Assembly: GCA_002702875.1 (NCBI GenBank)
Contig: PACV01000014.1
Coordinates: 1 to 33,574 of the forward strand
DNA: 33,574 bases
Reading direction: 5' to 3'
Source of the DNA: Flavobacteriaceae bacterium
GTDB lineage: Bacteria > Bacteroidota > Bacteroidia > Flavobacteriales > Flavobacteriaceae
Position 1 is the first letter of the stretch. Each line of letters opens with the position of its first letter. The notes beneath the pieces were generated by a model. That model made no database searches, was not told the origin of the DNA, and saw only the letters and a list, made by a program, of their open reading frames with translations. Both the position numbers and the translations under genes were made by a program. This document shows, piece after piece, positions 1 to 8,900 of this stretch.

Positions 1-386
1 AATATGTAGGCTCATATATACATGCTGGTAATAAGTTAGCCTCACTAGTTAGTTTATCAAAAAAAACCCCTGATTCTCCTGAAATTTCAAAAAATATATC
101 AATGCAGGTTGCTGCAATGAATCCAATTGCTCTGGACAAAGAAAGTGTTGACAAAAACACAATTGACAAAGAAACTCAAATTATTAAAGAGCAACTAATT
201 CAAGAGGGTAAACCTGAAAAAATTATTGAAAACATTGCTAAAGGGAAACTCAACAAATTTTTTAAAGATAATACTTTGATAAACCAGAATTATATTAAAG
301 AAAGTAAAATTTCAGTAAAGGATTATATAAATTCTATTGATAAGGAGTTAGAGATAAGAAACTTTTCAAGACTTTCACTTTCATAA
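1..386 (+). CDS. tsf: Elongation factor Ts, C-terminal part (5' end outside window)
   Basis: This is the end of translation elongation factor Ts, the guanine-nucleotide exchange factor that recycles EF-Tu in the cytoplasm. The reading frame runs in from the left edge, with the first full codon at base 3. The visible part begins with a YVGSYIHAGNKLASLVSLSK stretch typical of the EF-Ts dimerisation/core domain. It continues through MQVAAMNPIALDKESVD, and ends in the C-terminal helical module (QLIQEGKPEKIIENIAKGKLNKFFKDNTLINQNYI) that is highly conserved in bacterial EF-Ts. The internal ATG at 102 is not a start because the homology continues upstream of it. The gene is usually downstream of rpsB, which would lie to the left. 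It stops one base short of the convergent polA stop codon. The identification is firm. Confidence 0.95.
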   Translation, partial: YVGSYIHAGNKLASLVSLSKKTPDSPEISKNISMQVAAMNPIALDKESVDKNTIDKETQIIKEQLIQEGKPEKIIENIAKGKLNKFFKDNTLINQNYIKESKISVKDYINSIDKELEIRNFSRLSLS

Positions 387-387
387 A

Positions 388-3153
388 TTAGTGTGCCTCT
401 AACCAATTTTTTCCTATTCCTATGTCAACTTTTAATGGTACCTTCAATTGATAAGCATTCTGCATTTTTTCTTTAACTATATTAGATAATTCCTCTATCT
501 CCTCATTTAGCACCTCAAAAACTAACTCATCATGGACCTGAAGAATCATTTTTGATTTCAGCTGTTTTTTTTCAAGTTCATCAAAAATATTAATCATAGC
601 GATTTTAATAATGTCAGCAGCACTTCCCTGTATAGGAGCATTTATAGCATTTCTTTCATCACTTGACCTTACAACTGCATTTTGGGACAAAATATTTCTT
701 AAATATCTCCTTCTTCCAAGAATTGTTTCAACAAAACCTAACTCTCTTGCTTTATCAATTTGATTTTTAATATAATTATTAAGCTCATAATAGGTGTTAT
801 AATACTTCTCGATTAATTCTTTTGATTCAGTTCTAGACAGATCTGTTTGTTGACTAAGTCCGAATGCCGAAACACCATACATTATTCCAAAATTTATCGT
901 TTTAGCATTACTTCTCTGTACTCTTGTCACCTCATTCAAATTAATACCGTATACACTTGAGGCTGTGCTTGCGTGTATATCCTCATCATTTAAAAAAGAA
1001 TTTATCATAGTCTTATCATTACTGAAAGACGCAATTATTCTTAATTCTATTTGTGAATAGTCAGCAGCTAAAATTGAATAGTCACTATTTCTAGGAACAA
1101 ATGCTTTCCTAACTTCCTTTCCGATATCAGTTCTTATAGGAATATTTTGGAGATTTGGTGATTGGCTACTTAGTCTTCCTGTTGAAACCGTAGCTTGATT
1201 AAAAATGGTGTGAACTCTATTAGTTTTTGAATTGATTTCTTTGGGTAATGATTCAACATAGGTATTCAAAATTTTTTGTATCGATCTCCAATTTAATACA
1301 TCACTCACAATAGTATTTTGGTTTGCTAAATCAGACAAAATTTCTTCTGCAGTAGAATATTGTCCTCCTTTAGTTTTTTTTGGGTTTTTCACAATTTTTA
1401 ATTTTTCAAATAAAATAACACCTAGCTGTTTAGGTGAGGCAATATTAAACTCTTCTCCAGATTTTTTGAAAATTATATGTTCAATCTTTTTCAATTTTTG
1501 ATTAAGTGTATTTGATAGATTTTTCAAAAAATCTGTGTCCAAAGAAACACCCTCTCTCTCAATATTTGATAGTACTTTGATAAGTGGAATTTCAATTTCA
1601 TTATATAGCTTATTATTTACAGATTTTAATTCAAGTTCAAAAACTTTTTTTAAACTCAGATTAATATCAGTGTAATTACAGATAAATTTTGTTTGGGATC
1701 TAATTTCTTCATCATATATATTTTTATTATCTAGAAAATTTTCAGTTGAATGATTTAAATATTTTTTTGACAATAAGTCAATTTCATGACTTATGTCTGG
1801 ATCAATTAAATAGTGTGCAATTAAATTATCAAAAATTTTCCCTTTAACTTCAACACCTATTTCATTCAATTTTTTTAAATCCTTTTTAATATCATAACTG
1901 ATTTTTTCTATTTTTTCATCCTCAAATATTTCTTTTAGAATTAGTATATCTTCATCTGATTTATTTTTTTCACCCATTTTAAAATAATAGCCAATATTTT
2001 CTTTATAAGAAAAACCGATTCCAAGAATTTCACTATCAAATTTTGAGTGTTCTCGACTAAAAATTTTAAATGATAAGACTTTATGTTTTTTTAATTTTTC
2101 AAGAAATAATTTTTTTTCTAAATTTCCTGATAGGTACTGATAAAGCTTATTTTGAAAAAAATCTACTTTTTTTTCATTTATTAAATTTAATTCTGAACTT
2201 TGATTGAACAGATTTGTTTGAGTTCCTTTATTAGTATTTTTTTCGTAACCTGTTTCAACTTTATTATCTAAGTTGAAAATTTTTAGAATGGATTCACTGA
2301 TTCTTTTAAATTCTAATTCTTCAAAAATTTTATTTAATTTGTTAAAATCTGGTTTACTTATTACAAATTCACTAAAATCAATTTTTACAGGAACATTGGT
2401 TAGAATTTTTGCCAATTTTTTTGATAAAAAACCTAATTCTTTATTAGTTTGTATTTTATCTTTTAATTTACCTTTAATTGACTCAACATTATCAATAAGG
2501 TTTTCAATACTCCCATATTCTTTTATAAATTTTTTAGCTGTTTTATCGCCAACTCCAGGCAATCCAGGAATGTTATCAGAGGAGTCTCCCATCATTGCAA
2601 GGTAATCTACAACTTGTTTAGGTTCGTCTACTTCAAATTTTTTTTTTACTTCTGGTATTCCCCAGATTTCAATACCGTTTCCCATCCTAGCTGGCTTATA
2701 AATAAAAATGTTATCGGAGACAAGTTGGGCAAAATCTTTATCAGGAGTCACCATATATGTTTTGTATTTTTTTCTCTCAGCCTCTCTAGCTATTGTTCCA
2801 ATAATATCGTCAGCTTCATATCCTTCTTTTTCTATAGTTGAGATGTTCATGCTTTCTAAAATTTTCTTGATATATGGCACGGCAATTTTAATTGCCTCGG
2901 GTGTTTCGTGCCTATTAGCTTTATACTCCTTGAATATTTCATTTCTAAATTTAGACCCACCTTTATCAAAGCAAACAGACAAATTTTTAGGTTTTTCTCT
3001 TTTTATTAAATCTAATAGTGAATTCATAAAACCAAAAATAGCTGAGGTATCTGTTCCTTTAGAATTGATTCTCGGATTTTTTATAAAGGCATAATAACCT
3101 CTGTAAATTAATGCATAAGCATCTATCAAAAAAATTTTTTCTTTATCTTCCAT
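388..3153 (-). CDS. polA: DNA polymerase I
   Basis: DNA polymerase I (921 aa, normal length) fills gaps and removes RNA primers during replication and repair. The N-terminal 5'-nuclease domain (about 1-290) is intact, with acidic motifs EADDIIGT (113-120), TPDKDFAQL (136-144) and a helix-hairpin-helix at MGDSSDNIPGLPGVG (188-202). The middle 3'-5' exonuclease-like domain spans roughly 345-505. The polymerase domain (about 510-921) carries motif A DYSQIELR (698-705), the O helix around K751-Y759 with Phe at the position that decides dideoxynucleotide discrimination (F755), and motif C QVHDELVFEV (872-881). The exonuclease domain looks damaged: the Exo I DxE motif is replaced by SFKIFS (361-366), although the Exo II and Exo III aspartates (D421, D496) appear kept. 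Proofreading is therefore probably lost (inference). It is transcribed divergently from tadA. Confidence 0.97.
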   Translation of the reverse strand: MEDKEKIFLIDAYALIYRGYYAFIKNPRINSKGTDTSAIFGFMNSLLDLIKREKPKNLSVCFDKGGSKFRNEIFKEYKANRHETPEAIKIAVPYIKKILESMNISTIEKEGYEADDIIGTIAREAERKKYKTYMVTPDKDFAQLVSDNIFIYKPARMGNGIEIWGIPEVKKKFEVDEPKQVVDYLAMMGDSSDNIPGLPGVGDKTAKKFIKEYGSIENLIDNVESIKGKLKDKIQTNKELGFLSKKLAKILTNVPVKIDFSEFVISKPDFNKLNKIFEELEFKRISESILKIFNLDNKVETGYEKNTNKGTQTNLFNQSSELNLINEKKVDFFQNKLYQYLSGNLEKKLFLEKLKKHKVLSFKIFSREHSKFDSEILGIGFSYKENIGYYFKMGEKNKSDEDILILKEIFEDEKIEKISYDIKKDLKKLNEIGVEVKGKIFDNLIAHYLIDPDISHEIDLLSKKYLNHSTENFLDNKNIYDEEIRSQTKFICNYTDINLSLKKVFELELKSVNNKLYNEIEIPLIKVLSNIEREGVSLDTDFLKNLSNTLNQKLKKIEHIIFKKSGEEFNIASPKQLGVILFEKLKIVKNPKKTKGGQYSTAEEILSDLANQNTIVSDVLNWRSIQKILNTYVESLPKEINSKTNRVHTIFNQATVSTGRLSSQSPNLQNIPIRTDIGKEVRKAFVPRNSDYSILAADYSQIELRIIASFSNDKTMINSFLNDEDIHASTASSVYGINLNEVTRVQRSNAKTINFGIMYGVSAFGLSQQTDLSRTESKELIEKYYNTYYELNNYIKNQIDKARELGFVETILGRRRYLRNILSQNAVVRSSDERNAINAPIQGSAADIIKIAMINIFDELEKKQLKSKMILQVHDELVFEVLNEEIEELSNIVKEKMQNAYQLKVPLKVDIGIGKNWLEAH

Positions 3154-3210
3154 ATTTATTTAATATACAAAATGAAAATCAATTATTCATTATAATGAAA
3201 ATTTATAAAA

Positions 3211-3663
3211 ATGCGCATTAAATTCAATGACGAATACTATATGAAACTGGCATACAAATATGCAAAGTTGGCCTATGAAAAAGATGAAGTTCCTGTAGGA
3301 GCTGTAATTGTAAAAAACAATATTGTTTTAGCTAAATCATATAATTTAGTTGAGACCCTTACTGATGTTACTGCTCATGCTGAAATGATTTCAATTACAT
3401 CAGCCACTAATAAAATTAATTCAAAATATCTTGTTGATTGCACTTTATATGTAACTTTGGAACCATGTGTTATGTGTTTTGAGGCATTGATTATGAGCCG
3501 TATAAGCAAAATAGTTTACTCAGTCTCTGATCCAAAAAAGGGCGGCATATCCACTCAGCTGAAAAAAAAGCATAAGATCCTTATTTCAAGTGGAATTTTA
3601 CAAAAAAAGTCACTTGATTTAATTCAAAGATTTTTTAAAAAAAAAAGAATTAAATTCTTTTAA
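3211..3663 (+). CDS. tadA: tRNA-specific adenosine-34 deaminase
   Basis: TadA is a zinc enzyme that converts adenosine to inosine at the wobble position of tRNA-Arg(ACG). The 150-aa protein has the cytidine/deoxycytidylate-deaminase fold signature: HAE at 56-58 (zinc-binding His and the proton-shuttling Glu) and PCVMC at 85-89 (the two zinc-binding Cys). The N-terminal stretch KDEVPVGAVIV (24-34) is characteristic of TadA rather than of a free cytosine deaminase. The ATG at 3211 gives the usual length with no extra residues. The very basic, Lys-rich C-terminus (KKKRIKFF) is encoded by an A-rich tract that also forms part of a small AT-only hairpin. It is divergent from polA with a 57-base gap, in which I could find no clear TAnnTTTG promoter element on either strand. 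Confidence 0.95.
   Translation: MRIKFNDEYYMKLAYKYAKLAYEKDEVPVGAVIVKNNIVLAKSYNLVETLTDVTAHAEMISITSATNKINSKYLVDCTLYVTLEPCVMCFEALIMSRISKIVYSVSDPKKGGISTQLKKKHKILISSGILQKKSLDLIQRFFKKKRIKFF
3643..3661 (-). terminator. Weak AT-rich hairpin, possible terminator of the cold-shock gene
   Basis: AAAAGAATT and AATTCTTTT form a perfect inverted repeat around one central base at the end of tadA. Read on the minus strand, downstream of the cold-shock gene stop, the stem is followed by a run of six further T. The stem has only one G-C pair, so it is weak, and termination here is a guess. Confidence 0.3.
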
Positions 3664-3695
3664 TTTTAAGAAATAGTTAGAATAAAGGGTTTTGT

Positions 3696-3887
3696 CTAGA
3701 GTACTTTTATGTTACCCGCTACTTTCCCTTTTTTTCCATCTTCCTCTTCATATTCAACTTTATCACCATCCTTTATAGTATTTCCACCAAGAGATGTAGC
3801 ATGTACGAAAATGTCTTCACCTGTTTCATCATTGGTAATGAAACCATAACCTTTGGAGACATTAAAAAATTTTACTGTTCCTGTCAT
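3696..3887 (-). CDS. Cold-shock domain protein (CspA family)
   Basis: A 63-aa single-domain cold-shock protein, a small OB-fold that binds single-stranded RNA/DNA and melts RNA structure. Both nucleic-acid-binding motifs are present: RNP1-type KGYGFI (12-17) and RNP2-type DIFVH (25-29). The start MTGTVKFFN is the normal family start. A TAnnTTTG element lies 17 bases upstream of the ATG, so the transcript leader should be short (around ten bases). This is unlike the long structured leader of Escherichia coli cspA, so cold induction through a leader RNA switch is unlikely here. It lies between tadA (convergent) and the small membrane protein gene upstream. The family is certain; whether it is cold-induced or constitutive cannot be told. 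Confidence 0.93.
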   Translation of the reverse strand: MTGTVKFFNVSKGYGFITNDETGEDIFVHATSLGGNTIKDGDKVEYEEEDGKKGKVAGNIKVL

Positions 3888-3903
3888 AATTATTAAATTA
3901 CCA

Positions 3904-3911
3904 CAAAAGTA
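3904..3911 (-). promoter_or_regulatory. Bacteroidota-type -7 element for the cold-shock gene
   Basis: TACTTTTG on the minus strand matches TAnnTTTG and lies 17 bases before the ATG at 3887. I found no TTG -33 partner at the usual distance, so it is a single-element match. Confidence 0.45.
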
Positions 3912-3939
3912 CTAGAATGTTTTAACTATTCGTTATTTT

Positions 3940-4164
3940 TTACGATAAATTGTCATTTTTTTTTTCTTTGAATGTATAATCATTAAGATTTTTGTCCTTA
4001 TATGCATAATATAAAAAGAGTGGTAAAAAAATAAATGCACCAATTAAAACGGAAAAGCCAATAATTTTTTCGCCAATAGGATTAGTTGATTTAAATGAAA
4101 CTATTGACCCTATGAACAATCCAAGTATAATTAGAAAAAATAATGTTTTAAGAATCTTATTCAT
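3940..4164 (-). CDS. Small two-helix membrane protein of unknown function
   Basis: I do not recognise this 74-aa protein. It has two hydrophobic segments, about residues 7-24 (LFFLIILGLFIGSIVSF) and 35-53 (IIGFSVLIGAFIFLPLFLYY), joined by a short loop with STNPIGEK. A charged, Lys/Asn-rich C-terminal tail (KDKNLNDYTFKEKKNDN) follows. That layout fits a small inner-membrane protein with two transmembrane helices. Its ATG overlaps the aspS stop by eight bases (ATGAATAA), so it is probably translated by coupling from the aspS message. The overlap and the clean membrane topology support it being real. The function is unknown; similar small proteins next to aspS in related genomes would be the best test. 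Confidence 0.7.
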   Translation of the reverse strand: MNKILKTLFFLIILGLFIGSIVSFKSTNPIGEKIIGFSVLIGAFIFLPLFLYYAYKDKNLNDYTFKEKKNDNLS

Positions 4165-5905
4165 TATTTATTGACAGATTAAGTTCATTAAGTTGATCAT
4201 CAGAAATTTTGTTTGGAGATTCAATCATAATATCTTTTCCTGAATTATTTTTAGGAAATGCAATAAAATCTCTTATAGCTTGTTTATTAGCCATTAATGC
4301 TACAAGTCTATCTAATCCAAATGCAATTCCTCCATGTGGGGGAGCACCATACTCAAGGGCTTCAATCAAAAATCCAAATTGATTTAAATAATCTTTTTTT
4401 GAAAAACCTAAAATTTCAAATATTTTCTTCTGAATTTTTGAATCATGAATTCGTATTGATCCACCACCTATTTCAACTCCATTAATAACTAAATCATAAG
4501 AATTTGCATAAACATTTTCAGGAGTGGAATCTAAGAGTTCAATATCTTCAACTTTAGGCGAAGTAAAAGGATGATGCATTGATGAAATTTTTTTGGTATT
4601 TTCGTCTAATTCGAATAATGGGAAATCGTTAATCCATAGTGGACAGAACTCTTTAGTTTTTATTAAGTCAAGTCTTTTTGCAATCTCAATTCTCAAAGAT
4701 CCAAGTTGAATAAATGGAGTTTTATTATTACCAGAAACTAAAATTATTAAGTCACCAAAGTTACCTTTACAGACTTTCAAAATTTCATTTGCCTTCAAAT
4801 TATCAATTAATTTGCTAATTGAGGATTTTATTGTACCGTCATGATTGTATTTGATCCACATAAAACCTTTACCCTTAATTTCAGAATTTTTAACCCAATT
4901 GTTTAAATCGTCAATTTGATTTCTACTTAACTTAGCGCCTTCTTTTATGCAAATACATAAATTTGAATCATTATTTTCAAAAATTTCAATTTTATTATTT
5001 TTTAAAACTCCATTTAAATTATGAATTTGCATATCAAATCTAATATCTGGTTTATCTGAACCGTATTTTTTCATAGCATCTTCATACGATAAAATAGGAA
5101 AATCATTCAATTTTATATTTTTAACTCTAAAAAATAATTCCTTAATAAAACCTTCAAAGATGTTCATTACGTCTTTTTGATCAACAAAAGACATTTCACA
5201 ATCTATCTGAGTAAATTCAGGTTGTCTATCAGATCTTAGGTCTTCATCTCTAAAACATTTTACTATTTGAAAATATTTATCAATCCCTCCAATAACCAGT
5301 AATTGTTTAAATGTTTGTGGTGATTGAGGCAATGCGTAAAATTCACCTTTGTTAATTCTAGATGGAACAATAAAATCTCTAGCACCTTCAGGAGTAGATT
5401 TAATTAAATAGGGCGTCTCAATATCTAAAAATCCATTTTTGTTAAAAAATTTTCTTATTTCAAAATTAATTTTTGACCTAAGTTGAATATTTTTAGAAAT
5501 TTCTTCTCTTCTAATATCTAAAAATCTGTATTTCATTCTTAATTCTTCACCACCATCAGTTTTATTTTCAACAGTGAAAGGAGGAGTTAAGGAACTGTTA
5601 AGGATATTAATTTTTTGGGCCAAAATTTCAATTTCTCCAGTATTAATTTGATTATTTTTTGAAATTCTTTCAATTACTATTCCATTAATTTGAAGTACAT
5701 ATTCTCTATTAATAGTATTTAATTTGTCAAATATCTTTTTACTAGTTCTTTCATGATCAAATAAAATTTGAGTTATACCGTGCTGGTCTCTCAAATCTAA
5801 CCATATCATGAAACCTTTATTTCGAACCTTTTGAACCCAACCGCACAAAGTAACCGTTTCGTTTAGATTATTAATATTTAATTCTCCACAATTATGAGTT
5901 CTCAA
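4157..5905 (-). CDS. aspS: Aspartyl-tRNA synthetase
   Basis: A class II aminoacyl-tRNA synthetase of 582 aa that charges tRNA-Asp. The order is the bacterial one. First comes an N-terminal OB-fold anticodon-binding domain (about 1-105, with CGWVQKVRNKGFMIWLDLRD). The catalytic core follows with motif 2 around FRDEDLRSDRQPEFTQID (218-235), then the bacterial GAD insertion domain (about 290-410). The core resumes to motif 3, GIAFGLDRLVALM, near 543-555. No ATG fits: the frame opens after a TAA with ATA then TTG, so the TTG at 5905 is the likely start, giving MRTHNCGEL, which matches the usual family N-terminus. The small membrane protein gene overlaps its 3' end. A -7 type element lies 20 bases upstream. 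Confidence 0.97.
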   Translation of the reverse strand: MRTHNCGELNINNLNETVTLCGWVQKVRNKGFMIWLDLRDQHGITQILFDHERTSKKIFDKLNTINREYVLQINGIVIERISKNNQINTGEIEILAQKINILNSSLTPPFTVENKTDGGEELRMKYRFLDIRREEISKNIQLRSKINFEIRKFFNKNGFLDIETPYLIKSTPEGARDFIVPSRINKGEFYALPQSPQTFKQLLVIGGIDKYFQIVKCFRDEDLRSDRQPEFTQIDCEMSFVDQKDVMNIFEGFIKELFFRVKNIKLNDFPILSYEDAMKKYGSDKPDIRFDMQIHNLNGVLKNNKIEIFENNDSNLCICIKEGAKLSRNQIDDLNNWVKNSEIKGKGFMWIKYNHDGTIKSSISKLIDNLKANEILKVCKGNFGDLIILVSGNNKTPFIQLGSLRIEIAKRLDLIKTKEFCPLWINDFPLFELDENTKKISSMHHPFTSPKVEDIELLDSTPENVYANSYDLVINGVEIGGGSIRIHDSKIQKKIFEILGFSKKDYLNQFGFLIEALEYGAPPHGGIAFGLDRLVALMANKQAIRDFIAFPKNNSGKDIMIESPNKISDDQLNELNLSINNE

Positions 5906-5925
5906 TATTTAAGTTTTTAGTTTGA

Positions 5926-5933
5926 CAAATTTA
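5926..5933 (-). promoter_or_regulatory. Possible -7 element for aspS
   Basis: TAAATTTG on the minus strand matches TAnnTTTG and lies 20 bases before the TTG start of aspS. No -33 TTG was found at the expected distance, and the base composition makes chance matches likely. Confidence 0.35.
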
Positions 5934-5957
5934 ATAAGATATTTATTAAAAACTATT

Positions 5958-8900
5958 TTAATATCCTAATCTAATTTTTAATTGTTTTAGTTGATAAACA
6001 GTGTAAAAACAACATGGAACTATTATAAGGGTTAAAAAAGTTGCAAAACTAAGACCAAAAATAACTGTCCATGCTAATGGTCCCCAAAAATGGTGATTAT
6101 CACCACCAAAATAGATGTTTGGGTTCCACATAGAAAACAAAGAGAAAAAATCTAAATTAAGACCAATAGCTAACGGTAATAAACCAAGAATCGTAGTTAC
6201 TGCAGTTAATATTACAGGTCTTAGTCTGGCTACACCGCCCTCAATTAAAGTTTCTCTCAAAATATTTATATCAAGAAATGCTTTTGGTTCAATATTTAAT
6301 TCATCTTTTTTTCTTTCAATTAATAATTGAGTGTAATCAATTAATACAACACTATTATTTACAACTATTCCAGCTAATGATATGATTCCCATCATTGTCA
6401 TAAGAATAACAAATGGCATATTGAAAATACTAATACCATACAAGACTCCTGTGAAACTGAGTAGTATTGAAAATAAAATTATTATTGGATTTGATATCGA
6501 ATTAAATTGAAAAACAAGTATAAATATTATTAGTGCTAGTGCAGCAATTAAAGCTGAAATCAAAAAATTTAAATTTGATTCTTGCTCCTCAATTTGTCCC
6601 CCAAATTTGTAGTTTATTCCCTCACCAACATCAAAATTGGAGAGTTGATTTGAAACCTCATCTACAACCTCATTTTCGTTGTATCCTGCCAGAACTGAAG
6701 AATAAAGCGTTACAATTCTTTTTAAATTTTTATGCTTTATTTTACTAAAAGATTGAGTGTTGTTAAAGTCAACAACTGATGAAATGGGTATTTGCTTAAT
6801 TTTACCAGAGGCTTGGTCTCTGAAAATTATATATTGATTCATTAATGTTTCTAAATTATATCTGTCATCTTTATTTAGTCTTAAATTAATATCATAATCT
6901 TCACTATTTTTCTTAAAAATTCCAATTTTTTCACCAAAAATTGATCTTCTTAACTGATTACCAATTTGACCTGCAGTTATATCTAATTCACCTGCTTTTT
7001 CTCTTTTTACTTTTAATTCAATTCCAGGCTTGTTTTTATTTACATCAATTTTCAGCTCTTCAACACCAAGTATTTTTTTTGAGTCAATGAATTCCCTCAT
7101 TCTATTCGCTGTTAATATTAATTTATCATAATCAGATCCGGTTATTTCAATACTTATTGGGTATCCAACAGGCGGACTTTTTTGGTCTTTTTCAACCGAA
7201 ATTAAAAGTCCAGGAAATTTATCTTCAACTTCTTTTTGTATTTCACTTCTTAAAATTTCACTAGACAGTCCTTTCCTATTTTTAAATTCAGCTAGTGTCA
7301 AGGTAATTTTTGCTTTATTAGGCATATCATTAACTGCACCTTTGTCTGTAACAGGGTTTTGAGAGCCAGATCCTATCTGTGAAACATATGATTCTACCAT
7401 AAAATTTTTTTTATTAATCATGTACTTACTTTGATTTATAACATAATTTATTTCTTTCTCAAATTGCAAACTAGTTAAATTAGTTTTAGAAATACTTGTT
7501 CCCTCTGGATATTCGAGGTAAATTATTATTTGAGCAGGCATATTAGCTGGAAAAAATTCAACTTTCGGAGAAGAAATTCCCAAAATTAAAAATGAGGATA
7601 TCAACAATCCAAAGGTTCCAAAAATAAAAAATAATGGATTTCTTTTTGTTAAGGCAAAGCTTAGAAAACTTTTGTAATAAGTTTCAACATTTTTGATTAA
7701 ACTTTTTTGAAAATATATAGTCCATTTTTTCAAAACTTTTTTGTAGAGCCAAAAAATTAATGAAAGGACAATTAGTAAGGTTCCAATTCCTCGAGTGGGA
7801 CCTTCAAAGAATAACATAATTGAACCAATAAAGCTTAAAAATACTGTTATAATTACAGAATTTTTATTTGAAATTTCTCTATCATTGATATCCATAAATT
7901 TTGAAACTAACATTGAATTAAAAAATATTGCAACGAAAAGAGATGAACCTAGAACTATCGAAAGGGTTAATGGAAAAAATATCATAAACTTTCCAATTAC
8001 GCCAGGCCAAAAACCAAGAGGTACGAATGCTGCAATAGTTGTAATAGTTGAAATTATAATAGGAAATGCGATTTCACCGACGCCTTTTTTTGCAGCATCA
8101 ATTCTTGAGAGACCCTCTTTTTGCATGAGTCTAAATGCATTTTCAACAACTACAATCCCGTTATCAACTAACATTCCAAGACCCATAATTAGTCCAAAAA
8201 GAGTCATTCTATTTATAGTATACCCAAAGAAATTTAAAATCATAAATGACATAAACATTGACATTGGTATTGCAAAACCTACAAATAACGCATTTCTCAA
8301 TCCTAGAAAAAACATTAAGACTGTTATAACCAAAATAACACCAAAAATGATGTTATTAGTAAGGTCATTGACTAGATTAATTGTTTCGCTTGATTGATCG
8401 TTAGATATTTCAATTTCAATATCACTTGGTAAAAAAGTCTTCTTTTTAGATTCAACGATATCTCTAATTTTTTTTACAGCCAGTATCAGATTTTTATTAC
8501 TTCTTTTTTTAATATTTAACATGACAGCATCTTTACCAAAAGATCTAGCATATGATTTTTTTTCTTTTTCTTTAAACTCAATTGAGGCAATATCATTAAG
8601 ATAGACAGCACCATTTTGACTTTTTACAACAATTTTTTTCAATTCAGAGGGATCTGAAATTTCACCAACAAGTCTTATGTTTCTCCTTTGTCCTTCGCCA
8701 ATAATATTGCCAGCAGAAATTGTTTGATTTTCTCTGTTCAATGAATTTACTACATTATCAAAACTTACTTTTGATGCATTCATTTTAAAGATATCCAATG
8801 AAATTTCGACTTCAAATTCTTCAATACCAACAATTTCTACACCAATAATTTCATCTAATTCTTCAATGTCGTCTTTTAAATTTTCAGCGAAAAACTTCAT

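Noticed and set aside
102-386. A separate 94-residue protein starting at the ATG at 102
   Set aside because: The frame is open to the left edge and the upstream codons continue the EF-Ts sequence.
7795-8397. 200-codon open frame on the plus strand opposite the RND permease
   Set aside because: It is antisense to a well-conserved membrane region, has no recognisable domain, and long antisense frames are expected opposite such genes.
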